A stretch of 64,000 bases of DNA from Ramlibacter aurantiacus (GTDB taxonomy: Bacteria; Pseudomonadota; Gammaproteobacteria; Burkholderiales; Burkholderiaceae_C): positions 496,001-560,000 of the forward strand of contig NZ_JAEQNA010000001.1 in NCBI RefSeq assembly GCF_016722895.1, given 5' to 3'. Below, one piece after another: positions 48,325-56,413 of the stretch. Positions within the stretch are counted from its first letter, which is position 1. Each line of letters starts with the position of its first letter. The notes beneath the pieces were generated by a model that saw only the letters and a list, made by a program, of their open reading frames with translations, made no database searches and was not told where the DNA came from. Position numbers and translations under genes: made by a program.

Positions 48325-49320
48325 ATGACCACTCTTCGCACACCCCAGAACCCCACCCGCCGCCACCTCCTCGGCGGCGCCCTGTGTTCCAGCCTGGCCT
48401 GGCTGCCGGGATGGGGCTGGGCGACGTCCGGCGCGTACCCCACGCGCGCGGTCTCGATGATTGCGGCGTTCGCCGCCGGCGGGCCCAATGACATCGTGGC
48501 CCGCTCGGTGGCCGATCCGCTCAAGGACGCCCTGAAGCAATCGGTTCCCGTGGAGAACGTGACCGGGGCCGGCGGGCTGATCGCCACCCGCCGTGTGCTG
48601 TCCGCGCCGGCCGACGGCTACACCCTGCTGGCGGGCGCCGCGTACCTCGTCACCGCACCGCACCTGTACAAGTCGGCGAACTTCGATCCGGCCAAGGACC
48701 TGGTGCCGGTCTCTCCGCCCATCGAGTCGCTGCTGGTGCTCGTCTCGGCGAACGGTACCGATCTCGGGGCCCTGGTCGAGAACGCCAAGCGCACCGGCAA
48801 GCCGATCACCCTCGCCTCACCCGGCGCGGGCACGCTGTCGCACCTGGGCGGCGAGATGCTGAAGCTGGCAACCGGGGCTCCGATGGTCCATGTGCCCTAC
48901 CGTGGGGTGGGCCCCGCCATCACCGACATCATGGGCGGCCACGCCGACCTGATGATCGACGGCATGTCCTCTTCCCTGCCGCACATCCGCGACGGCCGCC
49001 TGAAGGCTTTGGCGGTGCCCGACGACGAGCGCAACCCGCTGCTGCCGCAGGTCCCCACCACCACCGAGCTGGGCCTGCCGTCGGTCAAGGTGCGCGCCTG
49101 GAACGCGATCTTCGCCAGGGCCGGCACGCCCCAGCCGGTGCTGGACCTGCTCACCACCGAGGTCACGCGCATCGTCAGGCGCCCCGAGCTGGACGCCGAG
49201 CTTCGCAAGCGCGGCCTGGAGCCCAGCAAGCTTTCGGCCGCGGCCTTCCGCGAACGCATGGGCAGCGAGAGCGCGCACTGGAAAAGCGTGGTGCAGAGCG
49301 CCCGCATCAGCATCGAGTGA
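48325..49320 (+). CDS. Bug/TctC-family periplasmic solute-binding protein
   Basis: The 331-residue product has a Tat-like TRRHLLGG signal, then SMIAAFAAGGPND, ENVTGAGG, ADGYTLLA, ASPGAGTLSH and HVPYRGVGP. The first sequence block (AAFAAGGPND instead of VPYPPGGxxD) departs from the other five copies, so it may have a different ligand, possibly a sulfate ester given the neighbouring sulfatase. It could be co-transcribed with the FGE gene, which ends 87 bp before it. Confidence 0.92.
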   Translation: MTTLRTPQNPTRRHLLGGALCSSLAWLPGWGWATSGAYPTRAVSMIAAFAAGGPNDIVARSVADPLKDALKQSVPVENVTGAGGLIATRRVLSAPADGYTLLAGAAYLVTAPHLYKSANFDPAKDLVPVSPPIESLLVLVSANGTDLGALVENAKRTGKPITLASPGAGTLSHLGGEMLKLATGAPMVHVPYRGVGPAITDIMGGHADLMIDGMSSSLPHIRDGRLKALAVPDDERNPLLPQVPTTTELGLPSVKVRAWNAIFARAGTPQPVLDLLTTEVTRIVRRPELDAELRKRGLEPSKLSAAAFRERMGSESAHWKSVVQSARISIE

Positions 49321-49365
49321 GGGCCGCGCAGGCCAGCCCCACGGCCCACGGCCCACGACCCACGC

Positions 49366-50097
49366 CTACAGCGTGAGGCTGCCCACGCTGGTGCCGCCGC
49401 AGACGTACAGCACCTGGCCGGTCACGAAGCCGTTGGCCGCGTCGACGAAGAACGACACGGCGCGCGCCACGTCACCGGCCTCGCCCACGCGGCGCACCGG
49501 GATGCCCTCGGCCACCTTGCGTTCCTGCTCGGCGGTCTTCACCACGTCATGGAACATGTCGGTGCGGATCGGCCCCGGCGCCACCACGTTCACGGTGATG
49601 CCCTGCGGCGCCAGCTCCAGGGCCCAGGTGCGGGCCATGCCCAGCATGCCGGCCTTGGTGGCCGAGTAGGCGGTGCGGGTCTGCAGGCCCAGGGCGGCGC
49701 GCGAGGACATCAGCACGATGCGCCCGAACTGCCGCGCCTGCATGGCGGGCAAGGCGGCCTGCACCAGCTGCACGGCGCTGGCCACGTGCAACTGCATCAG
49801 CGCGTCCAGGTCTTCCAGCCGCGCCTCGGGCAGCAAGGCGGGCCGGATCACGCCGGCGTTGTGGACCAAGGTGGTCACCTCGAAGCGCTGCGCGATGTCG
49901 CGCGCGGCCTGGGCCGTGGCCGCGCGATCGGTCAGGTCCACCTCGATGGCGTGCAGGCGCGGGTGCCGCCATTCGCCGGCGCGGCGCGCCAACGAGATGA
50001 CCTCGTAGTCCTGCGCCAGCAGTTGCTCGCAGATGGCCTTGCCGATGCCGGCGCTGCCGCCGGTCACCAGGGCCACCCGGTTGGGATTGGCGTTCAT
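49366..50097 (-). CDS. SDR family oxidoreductase
   Basis: The 243-residue product is a classical SDR: VTGGSAGIG (about 11-19), HNAGV (about 79-83), Ser in LMSSRAA, and the catalytic YSATK (about 146-150), ending in a family C-terminus (GQVLYVCGGTSVGSLTL). It would oxidise or reduce a hydroxyl/carbonyl in the pathway. It is the last gene of the leftward operon; ATG 50097 follows GGAGAG and overlaps the cyclase stop (ATGA). Confidence 0.92.
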   Translation of the reverse strand: MNANPNRVALVTGGSAGIGKAICEQLLAQDYEVISLARRAGEWRHPRLHAIEVDLTDRAATAQAARDIAQRFEVTTLVHNAGVIRPALLPEARLEDLDALMQLHVASAVQLVQAALPAMQARQFGRIVLMSSRAALGLQTRTAYSATKAGMLGMARTWALELAPQGITVNVVAPGPIRTDMFHDVVKTAEQERKVAEGIPVRRVGEAGDVARAVSFFVDAANGFVTGQVLYVCGGTSVGSLTL

Positions 50098-50897
50098 GCG
50101 CTCTCCTCGACCAGGGCCAGCACGCGCAGCGGACTGCCGCTGCCCTTCTGGATCTTCAGCGGCGGGCAGATCAGCACGGCGCCGGCGGGCGGCAGCTGGT
50201 CCAGGTTGGCCAGGCACTGCAGGCCGTACTTGCCGGCGCCGTGCATGAAGTAGTGGCAGGGGTAGGGCGGGCGCAGGTGGTAGCCCTGCCCGGCGTCGGT
50301 GCCGATGGCCTCGGACCCGAAGCCCAGCACGTTGCGCTGCTCCACCAGGAAGCGCACGGCCTCGCTGCTGGGGCCGGGCGTGTGTTGGCCGGTCTCGTCG
50401 AAGTTCTGGTAGGCCTCGGGGTCGGTGCGCTTGGACCAGTCGGTGCGCATCAGCACCCAGGCGCCGGCGGGGATGCGGCCGTGCGCCTGCTCGAAGGCCT
50501 CGATGTCGGCGACGGTGAGCAGGTAGTCGGGGTCGGCCGCCGCCTGGGTCGAGCAGTCGATCACGCAGGCCGGCGCCACGAAGTGCTCGGCGGGAATCGT
50601 GTCCACCGAGTTGTTCGGCAGGTCGCGCCCCGAAATCCAGTGAACCGGCGCGTCGAAGTGCGTGCCGGTGTGCTCGCCGCAGGAGAAGTTGTTCCAGTAC
50701 CAGCCCGGCCCGCGTTCGTCATAGCTCGATATTTCCTCGACCCGGAAACCCCAGCACTGCCCCATCTCGGGCGGCAGCGCGATCTGCGGGAAGTCGGGCG
50801 TGAGCGTCTGCGTGAGGTCGACCACGCGGATGCGCCGGCTGGCCAGGGCCTGCGCCAGTTCGGTGAGAAGCGATGTCGTCGTTGCCTGCATGTTCAT
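50094..50897 (-). CDS. Metal-dependent cyclase-family hydrolase (kynurenine formamidase/isatin hydrolase-like)
   Basis: The 267-residue product belongs to the cyclase superfamily with the Zn/Mn motif HTGTHFDAPVHW (about 75-86). Members include kynurenine formamidase KynB and isatin hydrolase, both acting on indole breakdown products. Other residues of note are GFGSEAIGTDAGQ and the YHLRPPYPCHYFMHG segment. It sits in the operon between two SDR genes and overlaps each by 4 bp. Which of the two known reactions applies cannot be decided here. Confidence 0.88.
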   Translation of the reverse strand: MNMQATTTSLLTELAQALASRRIRVVDLTQTLTPDFPQIALPPEMGQCWGFRVEEISSYDERGPGWYWNNFSCGEHTGTHFDAPVHWISGRDLPNNSVDTIPAEHFVAPACVIDCSTQAAADPDYLLTVADIEAFEQAHGRIPAGAWVLMRTDWSKRTDPEAYQNFDETGQHTPGPSSEAVRFLVEQRNVLGFGSEAIGTDAGQGYHLRPPYPCHYFMHGAGKYGLQCLANLDQLPPAGAVLICPPLKIQKGSGSPLRVLALVEESA

Positions 50898-52144
50898 CCT
50901 CCGGCCGCGAGTTCGCGCTCGAGCACCTTGGGGTTGTCCTTCCAGCGCTCCAGCCATTCCTGGGCCACCTCGCCGGGGTACACGTCCTCGATGCCCTGCT
51001 TCAAGGCATCGACGACCGCCGAGGCGAGCGCGGCGGGCGCCAGCTTGGGGGGCGGCATGTTCTGGTTCCACTCGTCGTCGATCGGCCCCGGGAACACGTT
51101 GATCACGCGGATGCCCGCCGGCCGCATCTCGGCGCGCAGGCACTGCGACAGCGACAAGGCCGCCGCCTTCGATGCCGAGAAGGTGCCGTGCGGCGGAAAG
51201 TTGGACAGCGCATACACCGACAGCAGGTTGACCCAGGCCGTGGCATGGGTCACGCCGTCGGCCGAGCGCGCGCGCAGGGCCGGGCCGAAGGCCTGGGCCA
51301 GGCGCAGCAGGCCGAAGTAGTTGATCTCCATCTCGTGCCGGGCCACGTCGGTGCCGCGCCGCGCGGCGATGCCGAAGCTGCGGTGAACCTCGGCGGTGTT
51401 GACCACGATGTCCACCTTGCCGCCGATCTCGCCGGCCAGCTCGCTCACCGAGCGCTCGTTGGTCAGGTCCAGCGGCACCAGGGCCACGGGCTCCATGGCC
51501 GTGATGTCCTCCAGGCCGGGCAGCTTCTTCCAGGGTTCGGCATGGCCGACCCAGATCAGGTCGGCGCCGGCCTTGGCCAAGGCCTTGACCATCGCCTGGC
51601 CCACGGGGGTCTTGCCATCGGTGACCAGCACCTTGCGGTGCCGGGGGTCGCTCGCCATCTCCCTGAGCATTCGGTCGTCTGCCATGTGTTCGCTCCCGTC
51701 GTTCGGAAATCCGATGAGGACCGCCTGCCCGGCGCGGTCGATGCGCGCACCCACGTGCACGCGCTGCGGTGGTGCCGCCACCTCGTCGTGCAGGTGCACG
51801 ATGACCGTGGGCCCGGCGTCCAGTTGCACTATGCCCAGGCGCCAGGGCAGGCGCTCGCGGAAGAACAGGTCGTTGCTGTGGTGCAGCCGGGTGTCGGCCA
51901 GCAAGGTGCCCTGCCCGTCCTGCGGCCGCCATTTCAGCTGCGCCGACAGGCAGCGGTGGCAGGCCTCGCGCGGCGGGTACTGCACGGCCTGGCACTGCTG
52001 GCACACCTGCAGCTCGAAGCGGCCCTCGGCCGCCGCCGCGGTCATGCCCAGCGCCACGCGGCCGCGGGCCCAGGGCGGCAGGTTCATCTGCCGCGTGCGC
52101 AGGACCGGGTTCTTGCGCTTGGGTTTCATCAGCGGCATGGTCAT
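50894..52144 (-). CDS. Fusion: zinc-ribbon/OB-fold (DUF35-like) domain plus SDR
   Basis: The 416-residue product joins two domains usually made separately. Residues 1-150 hold a zinc ribbon (CQQC and CHRC, about 47-65) and an OB-fold of the DUF35 type, partner of thiolase-like proteins. Residues about 165-415 form an SDR: LVTDGKTPVGQA as a modified nucleotide motif, NTAEVHRS where NAG is expected, and FSASKAAALSLSQ where Tyr is replaced by Phe before the SxK-like segment. The Rossmann domain may therefore be structural or use another donor. The thiolase-like gene is immediately upstream with a 4-bp overlap. Confidence 0.85.
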   Translation of the reverse strand: MTMPLMKPKRKNPVLRTRQMNLPPWARGRVALGMTAAAAEGRFELQVCQQCQAVQYPPREACHRCLSAQLKWRPQDGQGTLLADTRLHHSNDLFFRERLPWRLGIVQLDAGPTVIVHLHDEVAAPPQRVHVGARIDRAGQAVLIGFPNDGSEHMADDRMLREMASDPRHRKVLVTDGKTPVGQAMVKALAKAGADLIWVGHAEPWKKLPGLEDITAMEPVALVPLDLTNERSVSELAGEIGGKVDIVVNTAEVHRSFGIAARRGTDVARHEMEINYFGLLRLAQAFGPALRARSADGVTHATAWVNLLSVYALSNFPPHGTFSASKAAALSLSQCLRAEMRPAGIRVINVFPGPIDDEWNQNMPPPKLAPAALASAVVDALKQGIEDVYPGEVAQEWLERWKDNPKVLERELAAGG

Positions 52145-53310
52145 GAGGCGCTCCCGAGCAGGACCGCGCCCGTGCACAGGCAGCGGTCGTAGGTGACCAT
52201 GCCGAAGCCGGTGACCAGGCCCAGGCGCGCGTCGGGCACCGCGCGTTCACCGGCCTGTCCGGTGAGCTGGCGAACGGCCTCGGTCACGCCCAGGAACCCC
52301 CCGGCGCAGCCGGCCTGCCCGGCCGACAGCTGGCCGCCGCTGGTGTTGTTGGGAAAGCTGCCGTCCCAGGTGAGCGAGTGGCTGCGCACGAAGGCCGGGC
52401 CCTCGCCCTTCTCGCAGAAGCCCAGGTCCTCGAACTGGAGCATCACGATCACCGGGTAGTCGTCGTAGGTCTGGATGAAGTCCACCTCGGCCGGGCGTGC
52501 GCCGGCCTGCGCGTACAGCTCGTCGCGGTCCACGCGCCAGCCGCCGCGGACCATGATGGGGTCATCCGAATAGGCGTTGTGGCGCTCGATGGCGCCGCGC
52601 ACCAGCACGTGCGGCAGGTCCAGCTCGCGGGCGCGTGCCTCGGTCATCACCAGGAAGGCCTCGGCGCCGGCGCAGGGCATGACGCAGTCGAACAGGTGGA
52701 TCGGATCGGAGATCGGCCGTGCCCGCAGGTACTCCTCCATCGTCAGCGGCTTCTTGAACACGGCCAGCGGGTTCTTCAGCGCATTGGCCCGCTGCGCCAC
52801 CGCGATGCGGCCGAAGTCCTCGCGCGTCGCCCCGTACTGGCGCATGTAGTTGGCGGTGATGAAGGCGAAGATCGAATTGGGCCCGCCCGAGCCATAGGGG
52901 TAGCTCGCGTCGCGCGCGAAATAGCTGAAGCCGCCCAGCATCTGCCGGAAGGAATCGACGTGGTTGGTGTCGCCCGCGATGCAGGCCACGATGTCGGCGT
53001 CGCCCGCCTGCACCGCGCGGGCGGCGCGGCGCAGCGCCATCACGCCCGAGGCGCCGCCGGTGGGAATGTGGTCCAGCCAGCGCGGCGACACGCCCAGGTG
53101 CTGGGTCACGCCCACGGCGGTGTCCGGGCCCAGCGAGAAGCTGCTCACCGTCAGGCCGTCGATCTGCTCCTTGGCGATGCCGGACTCGCGCACCAGCGCC
53201 TCCAGCGCCTGGCCGATGAACCAGTGGGCGCCGTGGGTGGAGTGGCGCACGTAGGGCACCGTCACCGGCACCGCCACCGCCACGCCCTCGTAGGAAAGCC
53301 GCCTGCTCAT
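52141..53310 (-). CDS. Thiolase-like (SCP-x/lipid-transfer) protein without the usual catalytic Cys
   Basis: The 389-residue product has the thiolase fold. The first catalytic loop reads TGGASG (84-89), with Ala/Ser where thiolases carry the nucleophilic Cys; C-terminal text includes NTSGGQLSAGQAGCAGGFLG with the His/Cys region altered. Such non-canonical thiolases pair with DUF35/OB-fold proteins and act in retro-Claisen or aldol cleavage of side chains (for example steroid side-chain aldolases). Its adjacent partner is the OB-fold-SDR fusion. Overlaps the ligase stop by 4 bp. Confidence 0.87.
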   Translation of the reverse strand: MSRRLSYEGVAVAVPVTVPYVRHSTHGAHWFIGQALEALVRESGIAKEQIDGLTVSSFSLGPDTAVGVTQHLGVSPRWLDHIPTGGASGVMALRRAARAVQAGDADIVACIAGDTNHVDSFRQMLGGFSYFARDASYPYGSGGPNSIFAFITANYMRQYGATREDFGRIAVAQRANALKNPLAVFKKPLTMEEYLRARPISDPIHLFDCVMPCAGAEAFLVMTEARARELDLPHVLVRGAIERHNAYSDDPIMVRGGWRVDRDELYAQAGARPAEVDFIQTYDDYPVIVMLQFEDLGFCEKGEGPAFVRSHSLTWDGSFPNNTSGGQLSAGQAGCAGGFLGVTEAVRQLTGQAGERAVPDARLGLVTGFGMVTYDRCLCTGAVLLGSAS

Positions 53311-54932
53311 GCCTGCCTCTTCTTCATCGCGCGAGTGTCGATGCAATTCGGCTGGCCGGGCAGGCCGCGCGCCAGTTCCCGCAACTGGCCGCGCTGGATC
53401 TTCTGCGAGGTGGTCAGCGGCAGCGCATCGACGAAGGCCACGTGGCCCGGCGCCTTGTAGTAGGCCAGCCGCTCCAGCGCGTGCCGCACGATGGAGGCGG
53501 CCAGGGCCTCGCGTCGGTTCGCGGCGACCGGTTCGCGGGTGATGACGCAGGCCAGCACCTCGTCGCCGCGCACCGCATCAGGCGTGGCGGCCACGGCGGC
53601 GGACTTCACCGCCGGATGCTGGTTCAGCACGCTTTCCACCTCGACCGCCGAGATGTTCTCGCCGCTGCGGCGGATCACGTTCTTCTTGCGATCGACGAAG
53701 TACATCAGGCCCTGCTCGTCGCGCCGGGCCATGTCGCCGGTGTGGAACCAGCCGCCGGCCCAGGCCTCTTCGGTGGCCGCCTCGTCCTTGAGGTAGCCCG
53801 AAAAGAAGTGGCGACGCGGGTCGGGCCCGCTGGCTCGCACCAGCAGCTCGCCCGGGGTGCCGGCGGGCACGTCCTGGCCTTCGTCGTCGACCAGCCGCAC
53901 CTCCACGAACGCCTCGGGCTTGCCGAAGCAGCTGGTGCCCACCTGGCGCGGCTCATGGTTGGCCATGATGCAGGCGGCCGCGCCGGTCTCGGTCATGGCC
54001 CAGGCCTCGACCAGCGGAAAGCCGAATCGCTCCTCGAACAGGCCGTGGTTCTTCTTGTCGACGCCGGCGCCGAAGCCCCAGCGCACCCGGTGGCCGCGGT
54101 CGGCCGGGCCGGCCGGCGCCGACAGCAGCATGGCGGGCATCACGCCCAGGTAGTGGACGATGGTCGCGCCGCTGTCGCGGACGCTGCGCCACCACGAGCT
54201 CGGGTGGAAGCGATCGAGCTGCACCAGGCAGCCACCGGCCGTGAGCACCACCATGGTGGAGAAGGCCATCGCGTTCACATGGTTCAGCGGCAGCGGCGTG
54301 ATGATGCGCTCCTGCCCCGGCCGCACCGAGCACACGCCGTCCAGGCCCGCGTACCACTCGCCGGCGCGCCGGAAGTAGCCGTTGGTGAGGCGGCAGCCCT
54401 TGGGCCGCCCGGTGGTGCCCGAGGTGTAGAGCAGCGCGCATTCAGTGCCTTCGTCGGGTGCGGTCCCGGCCAGGGGTGCCGCAACCGGCGCGGCCGGCAG
54501 GGTGGCGGCATCCAGCCCGTCCCAGCTGGCCAAGGGACGCTGCACCGCCCGGGCCGCGGCCTCCAGGTCGCCCGCGCGTGCCGGCAGGCTGACCGCCAGG
54601 CAGACCTCGCTGTGGTCCACCAGGTACTCCAGCTCGGCGGCGCGCATCTCCGGGTTGATCGGCACCACGCTGGCACCCAGCGCGTTGAGCGCGAACCAGT
54701 GGAACAGGAAGGCCGGCCGGTTTTCCAGCAGCAGCCCCACGCGATGCCCGTGGCCGTAGCCCGCCTGGGCATACGCGATGCGCAGCCGCTCGACTTCGGC
54801 GGCCGCTTCGCCCCAGGTCACGGATCGCGCCGGAATGCCGTAGACCTGCGCCGTGACCGGGTCGATGAACAGGAACTCGCCACCGGAATCGCGCTCCGCG
54901 GTGGTGGTGAAACGCTGATGGACAGTGCTCAT
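53307..54932 (-). CDS. Acyl-CoA ligase (AMP-binding)
   Basis: The 541-residue product is an ANL adenylating enzyme: YTSGTTGRPKG (169-179), the WAMTETGAA stretch near 317-325 (A5 motif) and the hinge/Lys region FVDRKKNVIRRSGENIS near residue 410-426. It would activate an aromatic or aliphatic acid as its CoA thioester. It fits a pathway in which an acid made by the oxygenase is activated before thiolase-like cleavage. ATG 54932; gap of 8 bp to the Bug gene. Confidence 0.92.
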   Translation of the reverse strand: MSTVHQRFTTTAERDSGGEFLFIDPVTAQVYGIPARSVTWGEAAAEVERLRIAYAQAGYGHGHRVGLLLENRPAFLFHWFALNALGASVVPINPEMRAAELEYLVDHSEVCLAVSLPARAGDLEAAARAVQRPLASWDGLDAATLPAAPVAAPLAGTAPDEGTECALLYTSGTTGRPKGCRLTNGYFRRAGEWYAGLDGVCSVRPGQERIITPLPLNHVNAMAFSTMVVLTAGGCLVQLDRFHPSSWWRSVRDSGATIVHYLGVMPAMLLSAPAGPADRGHRVRWGFGAGVDKKNHGLFEERFGFPLVEAWAMTETGAAACIMANHEPRQVGTSCFGKPEAFVEVRLVDDEGQDVPAGTPGELLVRASGPDPRRHFFSGYLKDEAATEEAWAGGWFHTGDMARRDEQGLMYFVDRKKNVIRRSGENISAVEVESVLNQHPAVKSAAVAATPDAVRGDEVLACVITREPVAANRREALAASIVRHALERLAYYKAPGHVAFVDALPLTTSQKIQRGQLRELARGLPGQPNCIDTRAMKKRQA

Positions 54933-54940
54933 GGTCCGGC

Positions 54941-55906
54941 TCAGTCGAGCTTGATCCCCGCGGCCTTGATCACGGCGCCCAGCTTGACGGCGTCGTCCTT
55001 GATGGTCTGCGCGAACTGCTCGGGGCTGCTGGCGACCACGTCCATCCCCACGGCGGCGAGCTTGTCGCGTACGTCGGCCAGCTTGAGGATGCGGGTGATT
55101 TCGCCATGGAGCTTGGCGACGACGGCGCGGTCGGTCCCGGCCGGCGCGACGAAGCCGATCCAGGTGACCAGGTCCACCGGCAAGCCGGCTTCGCCCAGCG
55201 TCGGCACCTCCGGCAGGGACGGCGAGCGCTTGGCGCTGGTGACCGCCAGCGGCCGAACCTTGCCCGACTTCACGAAGGCCATGGCCGGCCCCAGCGCATC
55301 GAAGATCACCGGCACCTGTCCGCCCACCACGTCGGTCATCGCCGGGCCGCTGCCCTTGTAGGGGACGGCGACCATGTTCAGCTTCGCCGCCGACTTGAAG
55401 GCCTCGCCGGCAACCTGGGCCGGAAGGGCTCCGTGCGCATAGGCCAGCTTGCTCCCGGGGGCTTTGGCCAGGCTGACCAGGTCATTGACGCTGCGCGCCT
55501 GCACCGAGGGATGCACGGCCAGCACCATCGGCATGGTGACCGCAAGCGTCACCGGGGCGAAGCCGTTGATGGGGTCATACGGCAGCCGGGCATACAGGCT
55601 CTGGTTCATCGCCAGCGTGGAGTCGATCGGCAGGAACAGCGTGTAGCCGTCCGGCGCGGCGCGCGAGGCCAGCTCGGCTCCGATCACGGTGTTGCCGCCC
55701 GGGCGGTTGTCCACGGTGACGGGCACCTTCCAACTCTCGCCCAGCTGGGCCGCCACGGTGCGCGCCACCAGGTCGGTGCCGCCGCCGGGCGGAAAGGGAA
55801 CGATGATGCGGATCGGCTTGGACGGGTAGCTGTCGGCCTGCGCGAAAGACGGACCGGCCGCCGCCAGGGCGAACAGCATGGACAGCAGCGTGCTCGGGAA
55901 CTTCAT
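54941..55906 (-). CDS. Bug/TctC-family periplasmic solute-binding protein
   Basis: The 321-residue product has a signal with cleavage near residue 22 (SFA), then IIVPFPPGGGTD, DNRPGGNTVIG, PDGYTLFL and AVPYKGSGP. It is embedded in the ior/oxygenase/ligase operon, which implies that it binds the acid processed by those enzymes. The start has an AGGAG ribosome site. Confidence 0.93.
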   Translation of the reverse strand: MKFPSTLLSMLFALAAAGPSFAQADSYPSKPIRIIVPFPPGGGTDLVARTVAAQLGESWKVPVTVDNRPGGNTVIGAELASRAAPDGYTLFLPIDSTLAMNQSLYARLPYDPINGFAPVTLAVTMPMVLAVHPSVQARSVNDLVSLAKAPGSKLAYAHGALPAQVAGEAFKSAAKLNMVAVPYKGSGPAMTDVVGGQVPVIFDALGPAMAFVKSGKVRPLAVTSAKRSPSLPEVPTLGEAGLPVDLVTWIGFVAPAGTDRAVVAKLHGEITRILKLADVRDKLAAVGMDVVASSPEQFAQTIKDDAVKLGAVIKAAGIKLD

Positions 55907-55929
55907 GGTCGCGGACTCCTGGAAAGCTT

Positions 55930-56406
55930 TCAGATGAACAGCTGCACCGAAGGCAGCGCGGCGTCGGGGTTGAGCAGGTTCACGCGCTTGAGCTGGATGC
56001 GCAGCTGGCCCTGCTGGTCGACCAGGTGATGCAGGCAGGTCCCCACGTAGGTCTGCAACTCGTCACCCTGCGATTCGGTGTAGTGGAACTCGGTGCGCAG
56101 CACGAAGCGCCCGGCCGCCTCGTCGAAGGCTTCCACCGTGGGCGTCTGCAGCAGGTGGTGGCAGCGGCTGGGCGGCTGCTGCGAGAAGGCGCGCGGGCTC
56201 TTCAGGCGCTCGATTCGCAGCTCGCGCAAGAGCTTGTCCTCGTACATGTGCGAGGTGTGGTTCAGGCCATCGGGCTGGTCCGGCACCAGCGGGATCCAGT
56301 AGATGGCGTCGTCGGTGAACAGCGCGTTCCAATCGTCGAAGCGCTTGGCGTCGAGCAGGCGCGCCTCGCGCACCACGAAGTCGATCAGGTCCTGGCGTGT
56401 CGGCAT
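55930..56406 (-). CDS. Ring-hydroxylating oxygenase, beta subunit
   Basis: The 158-residue NTF2-like product matches oxygenase beta subunits (VVREARLLDAKRFDDWNALFTDDAIYWIPL at the start in outline; SRCHHLLQT in the middle). It pairs with the alpha subunit encoded 7 bp upstream. It lies in the leftward operon. Confidence 0.9.
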   Translation of the reverse strand: MPTRQDLIDFVVREARLLDAKRFDDWNALFTDDAIYWIPLVPDQPDGLNHTSHMYEDKLLRELRIERLKSPRAFSQQPPSRCHHLLQTPTVEAFDEAAGRFVLRTEFHYTESQGDELQTYVGTCLHHLVDQQGQLRIQLKRVNLLNPDAALPSVQLFI

Positions 56407-56413
56407 GGCTGGC

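Noticed and set aside
49338-49362. Short CCCACGG/CCCACG direct repeats between convergent genes
   Set aside because: Three short imperfect units; too little to suggest function.
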